64,000 bases of DNA from Rhizobium sp. Root1220 (GCF_001426265.1 NZ_LMDG01000033.1:310001-374000); one strand, 5' to 3'. Shown: positions 8,370 through 17,563, numbered from the stretch's first letter. The notes: generated by a model not told the origin, from the letters alone. Program-made: numbers and translations.

Positions 8370-8912
8370 TCATATCTTCGATGGATCGAGGATCGCCTGG
8401 TTGAGATCCTGGTACTCTTCGCAATGCGTACCGCAGATCGTCTTGATCGTGTTCAGCTGATCCCTGGCGAGGTCGATCCGACCCTTCACGACATAGGCTT
8501 CGCCGAGATATTCACGCACCTTGGCATATTGCGGATCGAGCTGTACCGATTTCAGATAGTATGAGATACCTTCGTCCGTACGGCCGAGCTTACGTGTGGC
8601 ATAGCCGCGATAGTTCAGCGCCTCGGCGGTATTCTGATCCTTCAAGGTGTCGAGCATGGCTAGCGCTTCCTCATAGCGACCTGCCTTGGCGAGCGAATAG
8701 GCATAGTCCGAGCGGTTCTCGTCGGTTATGTTGGCGCTACTTTGCTTGACGCACTTTTTCGTCTTCTTGTCGTAAACCTGCCCCTTGTTGCAGGTGGGCA
8801 CTGTCTCGCCATCGCTGCTGCCGCCGATGGCGAAGACTGGCGTGGAGAAAGCGAAAGCGGCAATACTGCTGCCGAGCACAATTGATGCAATACGAACAGT
8901 TGCTGTCGTCAT
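8370..8912 (-). CDS. Secreted TPR-repeat protein heading the ECF sigma operon
   Basis: Predicted periplasmic protein of 180 residues. It begins with a Sec signal peptide (MTTATVRIASIVLGSSIAAF, cleavage near VFA at 28), then a short Cys-flanked basic motif CNKGQVYDKKTKKCVK of a type I associate with rhizobial exported proteins, then at least three TPR-like helix pairs (YSLAKAGRYEEALAMLDTL, ALNYRGYATRKLGRTDEGI, PQYAKVREYLGEAYVVKGRI) and a Cys pair CGTHCEEY near the end. The ATG at 8912 has AGGAG seven bases away. The sigma gene begins 52 bases after its stop, so it is probably the first gene of the operon and could be a stress sensor partner or a target. Confidence 0.8.
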   Translation of the reverse strand: MTTATVRIASIVLGSSIAAFAFSTPVFAIGGSSDGETVPTCNKGQVYDKKTKKCVKQSSANITDENRSDYAYSLAKAGRYEEALAMLDTLKDQNTAEALNYRGYATRKLGRTDEGISYYLKSVQLDPQYAKVREYLGEAYVVKGRIDLARDQLNTIKTICGTHCEEYQDLNQAILDPSKI

Positions 8913-9073
8913 GGGATATCTCCTGAAAGGGACGTTACGGCGGATAAACACCGCGACAGCCATATTTATTCAGCCGTGCGTCGCTTTTTTCCGATCACCA
9001 TCTTGTGAGAGATGTAAACGAATAAACGTTCAGCCCAGGTGTTTGCCTTCAGCCGGGTTACAAGGAGTACTAC

Positions 9074-10126
9074 GTGAACGACACCGTCAAACTGCTGGCT
9101 CTCGCCGTCGCCACCCCCGAACATGTCATCACCCAACAAGAAGCAGCCGAAACGTCCGCCAGACTCTTCTCGAGCCGGCTCAAGGACTTTTCGCATCTGA
9201 CCAGCGTCTTCACCAATGCGGGGATTCGAAAGCGCCACGCGGCCCGACCGCTGCAATGGTTCGAAGAGCCGCACGGCTGGCAGGACAGAATGGAAGCCTA
9301 TGCGGAGGTCGCAAGCAACCTGTTCGTCGAAGCGGTGGCGAAAGCACTGGATCAGGCAGGCCTGAATGGACGCGACGTCGACTGCGTGGTGACGGTTTCC
9401 TCGACCGGAATCACGACACCCAGCCTCGATGCCCGGCTTGCCGAGAAGATGGGATTCCGTTCCGACATCGAACGTGTGCCCGTTTTTGGCCTCGGCTGCG
9501 CTGCCGGCGTTTCCGGCTTTGCGATCGCCTCGCGCTTCGCCAAGGCCAGACCCGGCGCCACGGTACTCTTCGTGGCTATCGAACTTTGCACCCTGGCGTT
9601 CCGGCTGGACGAACTGACGCGGGCAAACATCATCGCCACCGCACTGTTCGGCGATGGCGCCGCCGCATGTGTGCTGAAGGCGGGGCCGCGTGGCAAGGCG
9701 GAGGTGGAATCGACAGGTGAACATCTCTTCCCCGATACGCTCGGCATCATGGGCTGGAAGATCGACGACACCGGCTTTGGCATTGTGCTTGCCCAGTCGC
9801 TGCCGCCATTTGCGGAGGCGGAACTCGGTCCGGCGGTCGATGGAATACTGGCGCGCAACGGTCTTGCACGTGGCGATATCAATCGCTTCATCTGCCACCC
9901 CGGGGGCGCGAAAGTGATCGCAGCGCTCGAAATCGCGTTGTCGCTCGAATCCGGGGCGCTAGACCACGAGCGGGCTGTGATCTCCGAGTATGGCAACATG
10001 TCTTCGCCAACCATTCTGTTCGTTCTCGAACGGGTGTTACGCGCGGGATTGCCGGAACGCAGCGCCATGGTGGCCATGGGACCGGGGTTCACGGCAAGCT
10101 GCGTTACGCTGAGGAGGGTCGCATGA
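9074..10126 (+). CDS. Type III polyketide synthase (chalcone/stilbene synthase family)
   Basis: Homodimeric CoA-dependent polyketide synthase of 350 residues that extends a starter acyl-CoA with malonyl-CoA units. The Cys-His-Asn triad is visible: C142 in VFGLGCAAGVSG, H275 in FICHPGGAKV and N308 in EYGNMSSP. Length is normal for the bacterial family that makes alkylpyrones or alkylresorcinols. The start is GTG at 9074 with AAGGAG six bases upstream. Its stop overlaps the start of a membrane methyltransferase (ATGA), the same pairing as the Bacillus BpsA/BpsB alkylpyrone synthase and O-methyltransferase. It is divergent from the ECF sigma operon. The product cannot be deduced. Confidence 0.92.
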   Translation: MNDTVKLLALAVATPEHVITQQEAAETSARLFSSRLKDFSHLTSVFTNAGIRKRHAARPLQWFEEPHGWQDRMEAYAEVASNLFVEAVAKALDQAGLNGRDVDCVVTVSSTGITTPSLDARLAEKMGFRSDIERVPVFGLGCAAGVSGFAIASRFAKARPGATVLFVAIELCTLAFRLDELTRANIIATALFGDGAAACVLKAGPRGKAEVESTGEHLFPDTLGIMGWKIDDTGFGIVLAQSLPPFAEAELGPAVDGILARNGLARGDINRFICHPGGAKVIAALEIALSLESGALDHERAVISEYGNMSSPTILFVLERVLRAGLPERSAMVAMGPGFTASCVTLRRVA

Positions 10127-10626
10127 TCTGGACATCGGTTGCGCTCCTGGCCTTCGTCACCCTGCAGCGGCTTTCCGAACTCGGCCTCGCCCGCCACAAC
10201 ACGCGCAAACTGATTGCAAATGGCGGTCGTGAAATCGCGCCGCAGCACTATCCCTACATGGTGGTGCTGCACGGTTGCTGGATCGCAGGCCTTTGGCTGC
10301 TGGCGATCGATCGACCGATCAGCCCGGTGTGGTTCGTCATTTTCATGCTTCTGCAGCTCTGCAGGCTGTGGGTGATCGGCACGCTAAGGGATCGATGGAC
10401 GACGCGAATCATCGTACTCCCGGGGGCACCGCTCGTCAGCGGCGGCCCCTATCGCTTCCTGTCACACCCCAACTATGCCGTCGTCATTTGCGAAATTGCG
10501 GTGTTGCCGCTGGCCTTTGGACTACCTCTGTACGCTGTGGTGTTTTCGGTGCTGAACGCTGCAATTCTGTACGTTCGCATCAGTGCCGAAAACGCGGCGC
10601 TGAAATCCGCAATGTTTTTGAAATGA
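10123..10626 (+). CDS. ICMT-like membrane O-methyltransferase partner of type III PKS
   Basis: Integral membrane protein of 167 residues in the isoprenylcysteine carboxyl methyltransferase-like family. It shows four or five hydrophobic segments and the conserved region GGPYRFLSHPNYAVVICE, which carries the His-Pro-Asn/x-Tyr signature of the SAM-binding half of the family. The overlap with the polyketide synthase means tight coupling; in Bacillus the equivalent protein methylates alkylpyrones. Here methylation of the polyketide product in the membrane is the likely job, by analogy only. No further gene follows in the operon. Confidence 0.85.
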   Translation: MIWTSVALLAFVTLQRLSELGLARHNTRKLIANGGREIAPQHYPYMVVLHGCWIAGLWLLAIDRPISPVWFVIFMLLQLCRLWVIGTLRDRWTTRIIVLPGAPLVSGGPYRFLSHPNYAVVICEIAVLPLAFGLPLYAVVFSVLNAAILYVRISAENAALKSAMFLK

Positions 10627-10701
10627 AATGCAATTTTTCGTTTGCGCAGCGTCAGCGGTAGGGTCATTTTCAACGCAGGACTGATTGGACTGCGTGGGGA
10701 A

Positions 10702-11949
10702 ATGACAAAGAGCGTAATTGTACTTGGTGCGGGCATAGTTGGAGTATCGACGGCCATTCACTTGCAGCGGCGTGGCTGTCAGGTGACGCTGCTCGACCGA
10801 AAAGCGGCGGGGACGGAGACCTCTTTCGGCAACGCCGGATTGATTCAGCGCGAGGGCGTGGTGCCCTATGGCTTTCCGCAGCAACTCGGACTGCTCGTGC
10901 GCTATGCGTTCAACAACCGTATCGACGCACACTACCATCTGAAGGCTCTGCCGCAGCAGGTCGCCTTCCTCGCCCGCTATTGGTGGAATTCCAACGCCAA
11001 GCGACACGAGATGATTTCGCGCGCCTACGCGCCGCTCATCGAGCACTCAATCTCCGAGCATCGGGATCTGATCGAAGCCTCCGGCGCGGAGAGCCTGATC
11101 CGCAAGGACGGCTGGATGGAGATATACCGAACGCCTGGCAAACGCGACGCCGAATTCGCCGAAGCCGAACGACTGCAGAAGGAATTCGGCGTCAGCTACG
11201 AGCCGCTTGATTCCGCAGCCATCGCCCGGCTGGAACCCGACATAACGGGCGATTTCATCGGTGGGCTGCGCTGGCGCGATCCGTGGTCTGTCCTCGACCC
11301 GCATGGACTGACAATGGCCTACAGGAACTATTTCGAGCGCCTGGGTGGCAGCTTCGCCACGGGCGACGCCAACTCCCTCGGGCGCTTCGGCTCCGGCTGG
11401 AAGGTAGCGACGACCGACGGCGCGCTGGAAGCAGACGATGTGGTGCTGGCCCTAGGTCCGTGGGCTGCCGTTGCGACCCGCCGGCTTGGCTACTCCTTCC
11501 CGCTCGGCGTCAAGCGCGGCTACCACATGCACTATTCCGCAAAAGGCAACGCGGTCCTCAACAACTGGACCCTCGATGCGGAGAAAGGCTATTTCCTGGC
11601 TCCGATGAACCGCGGCATCCGGCTGACGACGGGCGCTGAATTCGCCTCCATGGATGCGCCTAAGACGCCGGTGCAGCTCGATCGCGCCGAGAAAATGGCG
11701 CGGACCGTGTTCCCGCTCGGCCAGCGGCTCGATCCCGAACCATGGATGGGCGCCCGCCCCTGCACGCCGGATATGATGCCGATCATCGGCAAGGCACCAC
11801 GGCACGAAGGCATGTGGTTCGCATTCGGCCACGCACATCATGGCCTTACGCTCGGTCCCGTAACGGGTCGCGTGCTGGCGGAACTGATCACCGAGGACAA
11901 ACCGTTCATCGATATTTCCGCCTACTCGCCGCAACGTTTCAATCCTTGA
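10702..11949 (+). CDS. FAD-dependent D-amino-acid dehydrogenase-like oxidoreductase (DadA family)
   Basis: DAO-fold flavoenzyme of about 415 residues that oxidises an amine or D-amino acid. The N-terminus has the dinucleotide-binding motif VIVLGAGIVGVSTAIHL and TSFGNAGLI; the C-terminus has the FAD-contacting GHAHHGLTLGPVTGR. I selected the ATG at 10702 (MTKSVIVLGAG); the frame also opens from a TTG at 10642, which has no good family match. It stands alone between the polyketide pair and the YedE transporter. The exact substrate is not evident from sequence. Confidence 0.87.
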   Translation: MTKSVIVLGAGIVGVSTAIHLQRRGCQVTLLDRKAAGTETSFGNAGLIQREGVVPYGFPQQLGLLVRYAFNNRIDAHYHLKALPQQVAFLARYWWNSNAKRHEMISRAYAPLIEHSISEHRDLIEASGAESLIRKDGWMEIYRTPGKRDAEFAEAERLQKEFGVSYEPLDSAAIARLEPDITGDFIGGLRWRDPWSVLDPHGLTMAYRNYFERLGGSFATGDANSLGRFGSGWKVATTDGALEADDVVLALGPWAAVATRRLGYSFPLGVKRGYHMHYSAKGNAVLNNWTLDAEKGYFLAPMNRGIRLTTGAEFASMDAPKTPVQLDRAEKMARTVFPLGQRLDPEPWMGARPCTPDMMPIIGKAPRHEGMWFAFGHAHHGLTLGPVTGRVLAELITEDKPFIDISAYSPQRFNP

Positions 11950-12081
11950 ATACGGCGCCGTTTGCCACCTGCATCCCATATTGAGGAGAACAATCCGCAG
12001 GTGCCGCGGATCGCGCAATTTGATTCCTCCAAAAACCCGCCGCGCTCATTATAAGACATGGAAAACTTGAGGAAATTTCGC

Positions 12082-13302
12082 ATGTCTGTCTCATCCTCCC
12101 CTACTATCGACACCGGGCAGCCTTCGCTTGGCACTCCGGGCATCGGCGCGCTTCTGGTGCTCGTCATCGGCACACTGCTGCTTGGCTACGCTTATGGGCC
12201 AGCGCAGGGTGCCTTGTTCCTTGTCGGCGGTGCACTCGGTATTGCGCTCTATCATGCGGCCTTCGGCTTCACATCCGCATGGCGCGTCTTCATCATGGAC
12301 GAACGCGGGCGCGGCCTGCGAGTGCAGATGATCCTGCTGGCACTTGCCGTTGTGCTGTTCTTCCCATTCCTGGCTAGCGGCACGCTTTTCGGCCATGAAG
12401 TAAAGGGTTCCGTTTCGCCGGCCGGCATCGGCGTACTCGTCGGCGCGTTCATGTTCGGTATCGGCATGCAGCTCGGCGGCGGATGCGCCTCGGGCACGCT
12501 CTTCACCGCCGGTGGCGGCAATGCGCGCATGCTGATCACGCTGTTCTTCTTCATTGTCGGATCAGTGCTGGGAACGGTGAACTTCGACTGGTGGACGAGC
12601 CTGCCATCCCTGCCGCCGACTTCGCTGGTGACGACCTTCGGTGCCGCCGGCGGCATTGCCGTGTCGCTGGTCATCTTTGCGGCCATCGCTGGCATCACCG
12701 TACTGGTCGAGAAGCGCTGGCACGGCTCGCTCGAAAATGAGGCGCCGTCCCCGCGTCATGGCTTCGAGCGTTTCCTGCGCGGCCCCTGGCCCCTCGTTCT
12801 CGGCGCCGTGGCACTTGCCCTGCTCAACTTCGCCACGTTGTCGATCGCAGGCCGCCCTTGGGGCATTACCTCGGCTTTCGCACTCTGGGGCGCCAAGGGT
12901 GCCCAGCTGATCGGCATCGATCCAACCGCCTGGGCCTACTGGCAGACACCAGCGAACGCCAAGGCGCTTGCCGATAGCGTGTTTGCGGACATCACCTCCG
13001 TCATGGATTTCGGCATCATTGCCGGTGCGATGTTGGCGTCATCGCTCGCCGGTCGCTTCGCGCCGAGCTGGGACATTCCGTTGCGGTCGGTGCTCGCTGC
13101 GATCATCGGCGGACTGCTGCTCGGCTACGGCGCGCGCATCGCCTATGGCTGCAATATCGGCGCCTACTTCTCCGGCATTTCCTCGGGCAGCTTGCACGGC
13201 TATCTCTGGGCAGCGGCAGCATTCGCGGGCAACATCATCGGTGTCCGGCTGCGCCCGTACTTCTTCTTCGAGAGAAAAATTCTTCTGAGGACCGACGGTT
13301 AG
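12082..13302 (+). CDS. YeeE/YedE-family sulfur compound transporter
   Basis: Polytopic inner-membrane protein of about 406 residues with roughly ten membrane helices, from the family that includes thiosulfate importer TsuA. Both internal repeats carry the typical cysteine-containing motif: GGGCASGTLFTAGGGN in the first half and GYGARIAYGCNIGAYFSG in the second. These cysteines contact thiosulfate in the structurally known homologue. The ATG at 12082 has GAGGAA eight bases upstream; an ATG at 12058 is less well placed. Its stop overlaps the gluconokinase stop on the other strand by 4 bases. No sulfurtransferase gene is adjacent, so the substrate is uncertain. Confidence 0.9.
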   Translation: MSVSSSPTIDTGQPSLGTPGIGALLVLVIGTLLLGYAYGPAQGALFLVGGALGIALYHAAFGFTSAWRVFIMDERGRGLRVQMILLALAVVLFFPFLASGTLFGHEVKGSVSPAGIGVLVGAFMFGIGMQLGGGCASGTLFTAGGGNARMLITLFFFIVGSVLGTVNFDWWTSLPSLPPTSLVTTFGAAGGIAVSLVIFAAIAGITVLVEKRWHGSLENEAPSPRHGFERFLRGPWPLVLGAVALALLNFATLSIAGRPWGITSAFALWGAKGAQLIGIDPTAWAYWQTPANAKALADSVFADITSVMDFGIIAGAMLASSLAGRFAPSWDIPLRSVLAAIIGGLLLGYGARIAYGCNIGAYFSGISSGSLHGYLWAAAAFAGNIIGVRLRPYFFFERKILLRTDG

Positions 13303-13832
13303 GCAACACCCAGCAAGGACAGATCGCGGAGCGCCGCCTTCGCGATCCCTTCGACCGTATCGTCGATATCAACGGTCGCAACGCCCGGTTCGCCGGTCGG
13401 AATTTCGAGCGTCGCCAACTGGCTTTCGAGCAGCGATAGCGGCATGAAATGCCCCTTGCGCTCGCCCATCCGCCTGGTGAGTAGTTCCTTCGAGCCGTGA
13501 AGATAGACGAAGTAGAGCTCGCCACCGACTGCATGCCGCAACCTGTCGCGGTAGCTTCGCTTCAGCGCTGAGCAGGATACGACGATCCCCTCGTTGCGAT
13601 CCAGCACCGCTTTCATCGCTTCACCGATCAGATCGAGCCACGGCATCCGGTCCTCGTCGGCGAGCGGGATACCCTTCGACATCTTCTCGACGTTGGAAGC
13701 CGGATGCAGCGCATCGCCTTCGACAAACTCGACAGCGAGCGCTTTCGCTATCGCCGCGCCCACGGAGGATTTGCCGCAGCCGCTGACCCCCATGACGACG
13801 ATGGCATGGGGGTGCGTGTCAATTTCTGGCAT
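13299..13832 (-). CDS. gntK: Gluconokinase
   Basis: Phosphorylates gluconate to 6-phosphogluconate, which the Edd enzyme in this same window would convert to KDPG. The 177-residue protein has the P-loop GVSGCGKSSVG (about 15-25) and gluconokinase signatures FVEGDALHPASNVEKMSKGIP and CSALKRSYRDRLR. Length is normal for the GntK family. It begins 44 bases after the dpp operon's last stop, same strand being read in the opposite order (gntK is downstream of dppF), so it could be read through from dpp or have its own promoter. No gluconate importer is adjacent. Confidence 0.93.
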   Translation of the reverse strand: MPEIDTHPHAIVVMGVSGCGKSSVGAAIAKALAVEFVEGDALHPASNVEKMSKGIPLADEDRMPWLDLIGEAMKAVLDRNEGIVVSCSALKRSYRDRLRHAVGGELYFVYLHGSKELLTRRMGERKGHFMPLSLLESQLATLEIPTGEPGVATVDIDDTVEGIAKAALRDLSLLGVA

Positions 13833-13876
13833 TGCTTTTCTCGCTCATCACTTCGGCAGCGCTAGAGAACCGCGCC

Positions 13877-14719
13877 TTAGGAAGCCGCCGACAGGGCTGC
13901 GTTCTTGCGAGCAATGCGCGCCCTGATGGTTTCGACATCGGCGCGCGGCGTGGCAGCAAACAAAGTCTTCGTGTAGCTGTGCTGCGGGTCACTGAAAACC
14001 TGATCGCGCGTACCGTATTCCACAGCCTCGCCGTAGTACATGACCATGACATCGTCGGCCATATAGCGGACGACCGAGAGATCGTGGCTGATGAAGACGT
14101 AGGTGAGGTTCAGTTCGTCCTGCAGGTCAGCGAGCAGATTAAGCACCTGCGCCTGCACCGACAGGTCAAGTGCGGACACCGGCTCATCGAGAACCAGGAG
14201 CCGCGGATTGAGCATCAAGGCACGAGCAATCGCGATGCGCTGACGCTGGCCGCCGGAAAACATATGCGGATAGCGGTTGAAGTGGACTTCCTGCAAGCCG
14301 ACCTTCTTCAGCATCGCCATCGCCAATGAACGCCGCTCAGCAGCCGGCGTATCGGTGTTGATGATCAGCGGTTCCATCAGGATGTCGCCGATCTTTTTGC
14401 GCGGGTTCAGCGAACCGTAGGGGTTCTGGAAGACGATCTGCACCTTGCGGCGCATATCAGGCGTCAGATCGCCGGCGGCAATATCGACCTTGTTGCCATC
14501 GATGAACAACTCGCCGTCGCTGGCGGGGTCGATCATTGTGATGATGCGTGCGAGTGTGGACTTGCCGCAGCCGCTTTCGCCGACGATTGCCAGCGTCTTG
14601 CCCTGCTCCACCTTGAAATTGACGCCCTTGACGGCGTGCACGGTCTTCTCTTTCTTGAAGAGGCCGCCCGGCAGATAGTAGTTGCGGACGATATTCTTGC
14701 CTTCGAGGACTGGCGTCAT
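13877..14719 (-). CDS. dppF: Peptide ABC transporter ATPase, DppF-like
   Basis: Second ATPase of a dipeptide/oligopeptide importer, 280 residues, cytoplasmic face of the inner membrane. It has Walker A GESGCGKST, signature MFSGGQRQRIAIARAL, Walker B LLVLDEP and the PEP-family C-terminal region EYGTRDQVFSDPQHSYTKTL. The start ATG overlaps the dppD stop by four bases (ATGA). In the operon the order is substrate-binding protein, two permeases, then DppD and DppF, the standard arrangement. Confidence 0.9.
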   Translation of the reverse strand: MTPVLEGKNIVRNYYLPGGLFKKEKTVHAVKGVNFKVEQGKTLAIVGESGCGKSTLARIITMIDPASDGELFIDGNKVDIAAGDLTPDMRRKVQIVFQNPYGSLNPRKKIGDILMEPLIINTDTPAAERRSLAMAMLKKVGLQEVHFNRYPHMFSGGQRQRIAIARALMLNPRLLVLDEPVSALDLSVQAQVLNLLADLQDELNLTYVFISHDLSVVRYMADDVMVMYYGEAVEYGTRDQVFSDPQHSYTKTLFAATPRADVETIRARIARKNAALSAAS

Positions 14720-15570
14720 TGGGCCGCTCCTTCCACCGTCTTATCCTGGTTGAAGATTTCGCCGATAGTCGGCAGGCGGTCGCCGGTGGCATTGTCGGGC
14801 AGAGCGGCCAGCAGTGCACGGGTGTAGTCGCTCTTGGGGGATTCGAAGAGGGACAGCACGTCGGCCTCCTCCATCTTGCGACCCTTATACTGGACGATGA
14901 CGCGATCGGCGGTCTCGGCCACGACACCCATATTGTGAGTGATCATGATCAGGCCCATGCCATGCTCGATCTGCAGACGCATCAAGAGATCGAGGATCTG
15001 CTTCTGGATCGTGACGTCGAGCGCCGTCGTCGGCTCGTCGGCGATCAGCAGCTTCGGATTGCAGGCAATGGCGATGGCGATCATCACGCGCTGGCACTGG
15101 CCACCCGACATCTGGTGCGGGAAGTGGCCGAGACGCTCGGCGGGGTTGGGAATGCCGACGGCCTCGAACAGTTCGATGGCGCGCTTGCGGCGCTCCGCCT
15201 TGTTCATGCCGAGATGGATTCTCAGAACCTCTTCGATCTGGAACCCGACCGTAAAGCAGGGGTTGAGGCTGGCTATCGGCTCCTGGAAGATCATCGACAT
15301 GTCCTTGCCGATGATGTCGCGCCGTTCGCTGGCCGACATGCCGAGCAAATTGCGGCCGTCAAAGACCATCTTGTCCGCAGTCACCTTTGCCGTCCACGGC
15401 AGGAGCCCCATTGCCGCGAGCATCGAGACCGACTTGCCGGATCCAGATTCGCCAACGATCGCTAGAACTTCGCCCGCATGGACCTTGAGTGAGACGCCGT
15501 CAACGGCGCGAAACGGACCCGTTGAGGTCTGGAACTCGACGACGAGATTTTCAATTTCTAGAAGTGCCAT
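14716..15570 (-). CDS. dppD: Peptide ABC transporter ATPase, DppD-like
   Basis: First ATPase of the peptide importer, about 284 residues. Visible are Walker A GESGSGKSVSM, signature MSGGQCQRVMIAIAIACNP and Walker B LLIADEPTTALD, then the oligopeptide-transporter C-terminal tail ending near DNATGDRLPTIGEIF. The ATG at 15570 has AGAGG eight bases upstream and lies one base beyond the dppC stop; an ATG at 15603 would overlap dppC and is less likely. Works as a heterodimer with DppF. Confidence 0.9.
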   Translation of the reverse strand: MALLEIENLVVEFQTSTGPFRAVDGVSLKVHAGEVLAIVGESGSGKSVSMLAAMGLLPWTAKVTADKMVFDGRNLLGMSASERRDIIGKDMSMIFQEPIASLNPCFTVGFQIEEVLRIHLGMNKAERRKRAIELFEAVGIPNPAERLGHFPHQMSGGQCQRVMIAIAIACNPKLLIADEPTTALDVTIQKQILDLLMRLQIEHGMGLIMITHNMGVVAETADRVIVQYKGRKMEEADVLSLFESPKSDYTRALLAALPDNATGDRLPTIGEIFNQDKTVEGAAQ

Positions 15571-15571
15571 C

Positions 15572-16459
15572 TCAGGACCTCTTAAGCTTGGGATCAAGCG
15601 CATCGCGCAGACCGTCGCCCATCAGGTTGATGGCGAGAACGGTAATCAGGATGCAGAGACCCGGGAAAGTGACGAGCGACGGCGAGCTCTGGAAGAATTC
15701 ACGCGCATCGGCCAGCATCGTGCCCCACTCGGCAGTCGGGGGCTGGGCGCCCATGCCGAGGAAGCCGAGCGCTGCGGCATCGAGGATGGCAGCCGAGAAC
15801 GCAAGCGTCGCCTGGACGATCAACGGTGCCAGACAATTCGGCAATATCGTCTTGAACATGATACGAAACGTGCCTGCCCCGGCCACACGGGAAGCCACGA
15901 CATATTCCTTCTCACGCTCGCTCATCACGGCGGCGCGCGTCAGACGTACGAAATGCGGCTGGTTGACGATCGAGATCGCGATCATGGCGTTCAGCAGGCC
16001 GGGTCCGAGTACCGCGACCAGCACGAGAGCCAGCAGCAGCGATGGGAAGGCCAGGATGATATCCATGAAGCGCATGATGATCGTATCGGTGCGGCCACGG
16101 AAGTAGCCGGCGATCAGGCCGAGCAGCACGCCGGCAACAGCCGACAGCGAGGCAACGACGAGACCGATGAACAGCGAGAAGCGCGTGCCGTAGATCAGGC
16201 GCGAAAGCATGTCGCGACCGACAGCATCGGTGCCGAGCAGGAACGAGCTGTTGCCGCCTTCGGCCCATACTGGCGGCAGACGTTGCATGCCCGACGGTAC
16301 GTTCGGGTCGTGCGGCGCAATCCATGGCGCGAAGATCGCCATCACCAGCACGACAAGAAAGACACCGAATCCGATCACGGCACCCTTGTTGCGTGAAAAA
16401 TAGTACCAGAACTCAGCGAGCGCGGACGGCTGGGTCGACTTGGTGGTTGCTACACTCAT
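15572..16459 (-). CDS. dppC: Peptide ABC transporter permease, DppC-like
   Basis: Inner-membrane permease of 295 residues, six predicted helices. An N-terminal cytoplasmic and first helix region (FWYYFSRNKGAVIGFGVFLVVLV) is followed by the PHDPN periplasmic loop typical of DppC/OppC, and the coupling-helix EAA-type loop sits at SRVAGAGTFRIMFKTILPN. It starts 9 bases after the dppB stop and its stop is one base from the dppD start, so the operon is compact. Confidence 0.9.
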   Translation of the reverse strand: MSVATTKSTQPSALAEFWYYFSRNKGAVIGFGVFLVVLVMAIFAPWIAPHDPNVPSGMQRLPPVWAEGGNSSFLLGTDAVGRDMLSRLIYGTRFSLFIGLVVASLSAVAGVLLGLIAGYFRGRTDTIIMRFMDIILAFPSLLLALVLVAVLGPGLLNAMIAISIVNQPHFVRLTRAAVMSEREKEYVVASRVAGAGTFRIMFKTILPNCLAPLIVQATLAFSAAILDAAALGFLGMGAQPPTAEWGTMLADAREFFQSSPSLVTFPGLCILITVLAINLMGDGLRDALDPKLKRS

Positions 16460-16468
16460 AAGTCGCTC

Positions 16469-17473
16469 CTAGTGCCTGATGCGTGGGTTGATGAGACCGT
16501 ACATGAGATCGACGATCAGATTGACGAGCATGATGATGGCGGCGATCAGAAGCAGACCGCCCTGCACGACGGTGTAGTCGCGCTTGAAGACGGCATCGAC
16601 CATCCACTTGCCGATACCCGGCCAGGAGAAGATCGTCTCCGTCAGGATCGCACCGCCGAGCAGCACGCCGACTTGCAGACCGATTGAGGTGACGACCGGG
16701 ATCATCGCATTGCGCAGCGCATGGACGCCGACGACGCGCAAAGGCGCGAGGCCCTTGGAGCGGGCCGTGCGAACATAGTCTTCGCCGAGAACCTCAAGCA
16801 TGGCCGAACGCGTCTGGCGCGCGATGACGGCGAGCGGGATTGTGCCCAGCACGATCGTCGGAAGGATCAGCGATACGAAGGCGGACTTGAAAGCGCCCGG
16901 CTGACCCGACAGCAGGCTGTCGATCAGCATGAAGCCGGTGACCGGCTTGAAGAAATACATCAGCGAGATACGTCCGGAGACCGGCGTCCAGTGCAGTGTA
17001 TTCGAGAACAAGACGATGAGGAGCAGGCCCCACCAGAAGATCGGCATCGAATAGCCGACAAGGGCGACACCCATGACGCCCTGGTCGAACCATGTTCCCC
17101 GCTTGACGGCCGCGAAGATGCCCGCCGGGATGCCGAGAATGATGGCAAACAGGATGGCGCAGATCGACAGCTCCAGCGTCGCCGGGAACAACGAGCGGAA
17201 TTCCTGCAACACGGGACGCTTGGTCACGATCGACGAGCCAAGATCACCCTGCAGCACGTTGCCGAGGTAATCGAAGTATTGCACGTAGATCGGGCGGTCG
17301 AGACCGAGATCGTGCATGATCTCCGCATGGCGCTCCGGCGCCATGACGCGCTCGCCCGACATCAGCATGACAGGGTCACCCGGCAGCAAGCGAATGAACG
17401 CGAAGGCGATGAGAGAAACGCCGACGAAAGTCGGGATCAGGACAGCGAGGCGTCCGATGAAAAATCGCAACAT
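16469..17473 (-). CDS. dppB: Peptide ABC transporter permease, DppB-like
   Basis: Inner-membrane permease of 334 residues with six helices. The N-terminus MLRFFIGRLAVLIPTFVGVSL and the LPGDPVMLMSG loop are hallmarks of DppB/OppB, and the coupling loop is RTARSKGLAPLRVVGVHALRN. It follows the substrate-binding protein gene after a 90-base gap that holds a strong hairpin, so its expression may be lower than that of the binding protein. Confidence 0.9.
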   Translation of the reverse strand: MLRFFIGRLAVLIPTFVGVSLIAFAFIRLLPGDPVMLMSGERVMAPERHAEIMHDLGLDRPIYVQYFDYLGNVLQGDLGSSIVTKRPVLQEFRSLFPATLELSICAILFAIILGIPAGIFAAVKRGTWFDQGVMGVALVGYSMPIFWWGLLLIVLFSNTLHWTPVSGRISLMYFFKPVTGFMLIDSLLSGQPGAFKSAFVSLILPTIVLGTIPLAVIARQTRSAMLEVLGEDYVRTARSKGLAPLRVVGVHALRNAMIPVVTSIGLQVGVLLGGAILTETIFSWPGIGKWMVDAVFKRDYTVVQGGLLLIAAIIMLVNLIVDLMYGLINPRIRH

Positions 17474-17493
17474 TGGCTAGTATCCATATTAGT

Positions 17494-17524
17494 CCGGCGG
17501 TCAGGTATCAAACCTGACCGCCGG
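17494..17524 (-). promoter_or_regulatory. 13-bp stem-loop between dppA and dppB
   Basis: A perfect inverted repeat (arm CCGGCGGTCAGGT at 17494-17506, matching arm at 17512-17524, loop ATCAA) lies in the gap between the binding-protein stop and dppB. No T-tract follows on the transcribed strand, so it is more likely an mRNA-stabilising or partial-termination hairpin than a full terminator. Such elements commonly allow excess binding protein over permease. Confidence 0.65.
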
Positions 17525-17563
17525 CCACGCCCGGTCTTGCCGGACATCTTTGCATAGTTTTGG

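Noticed and set aside
11967..12004. CACCTGC...GCAGGTG inverted repeat before the YedE gene, considered as riboswitch or terminator
   Set aside because: Only 7-bp arms around a 24-base loop, no T-tract and no known riboswitch core.
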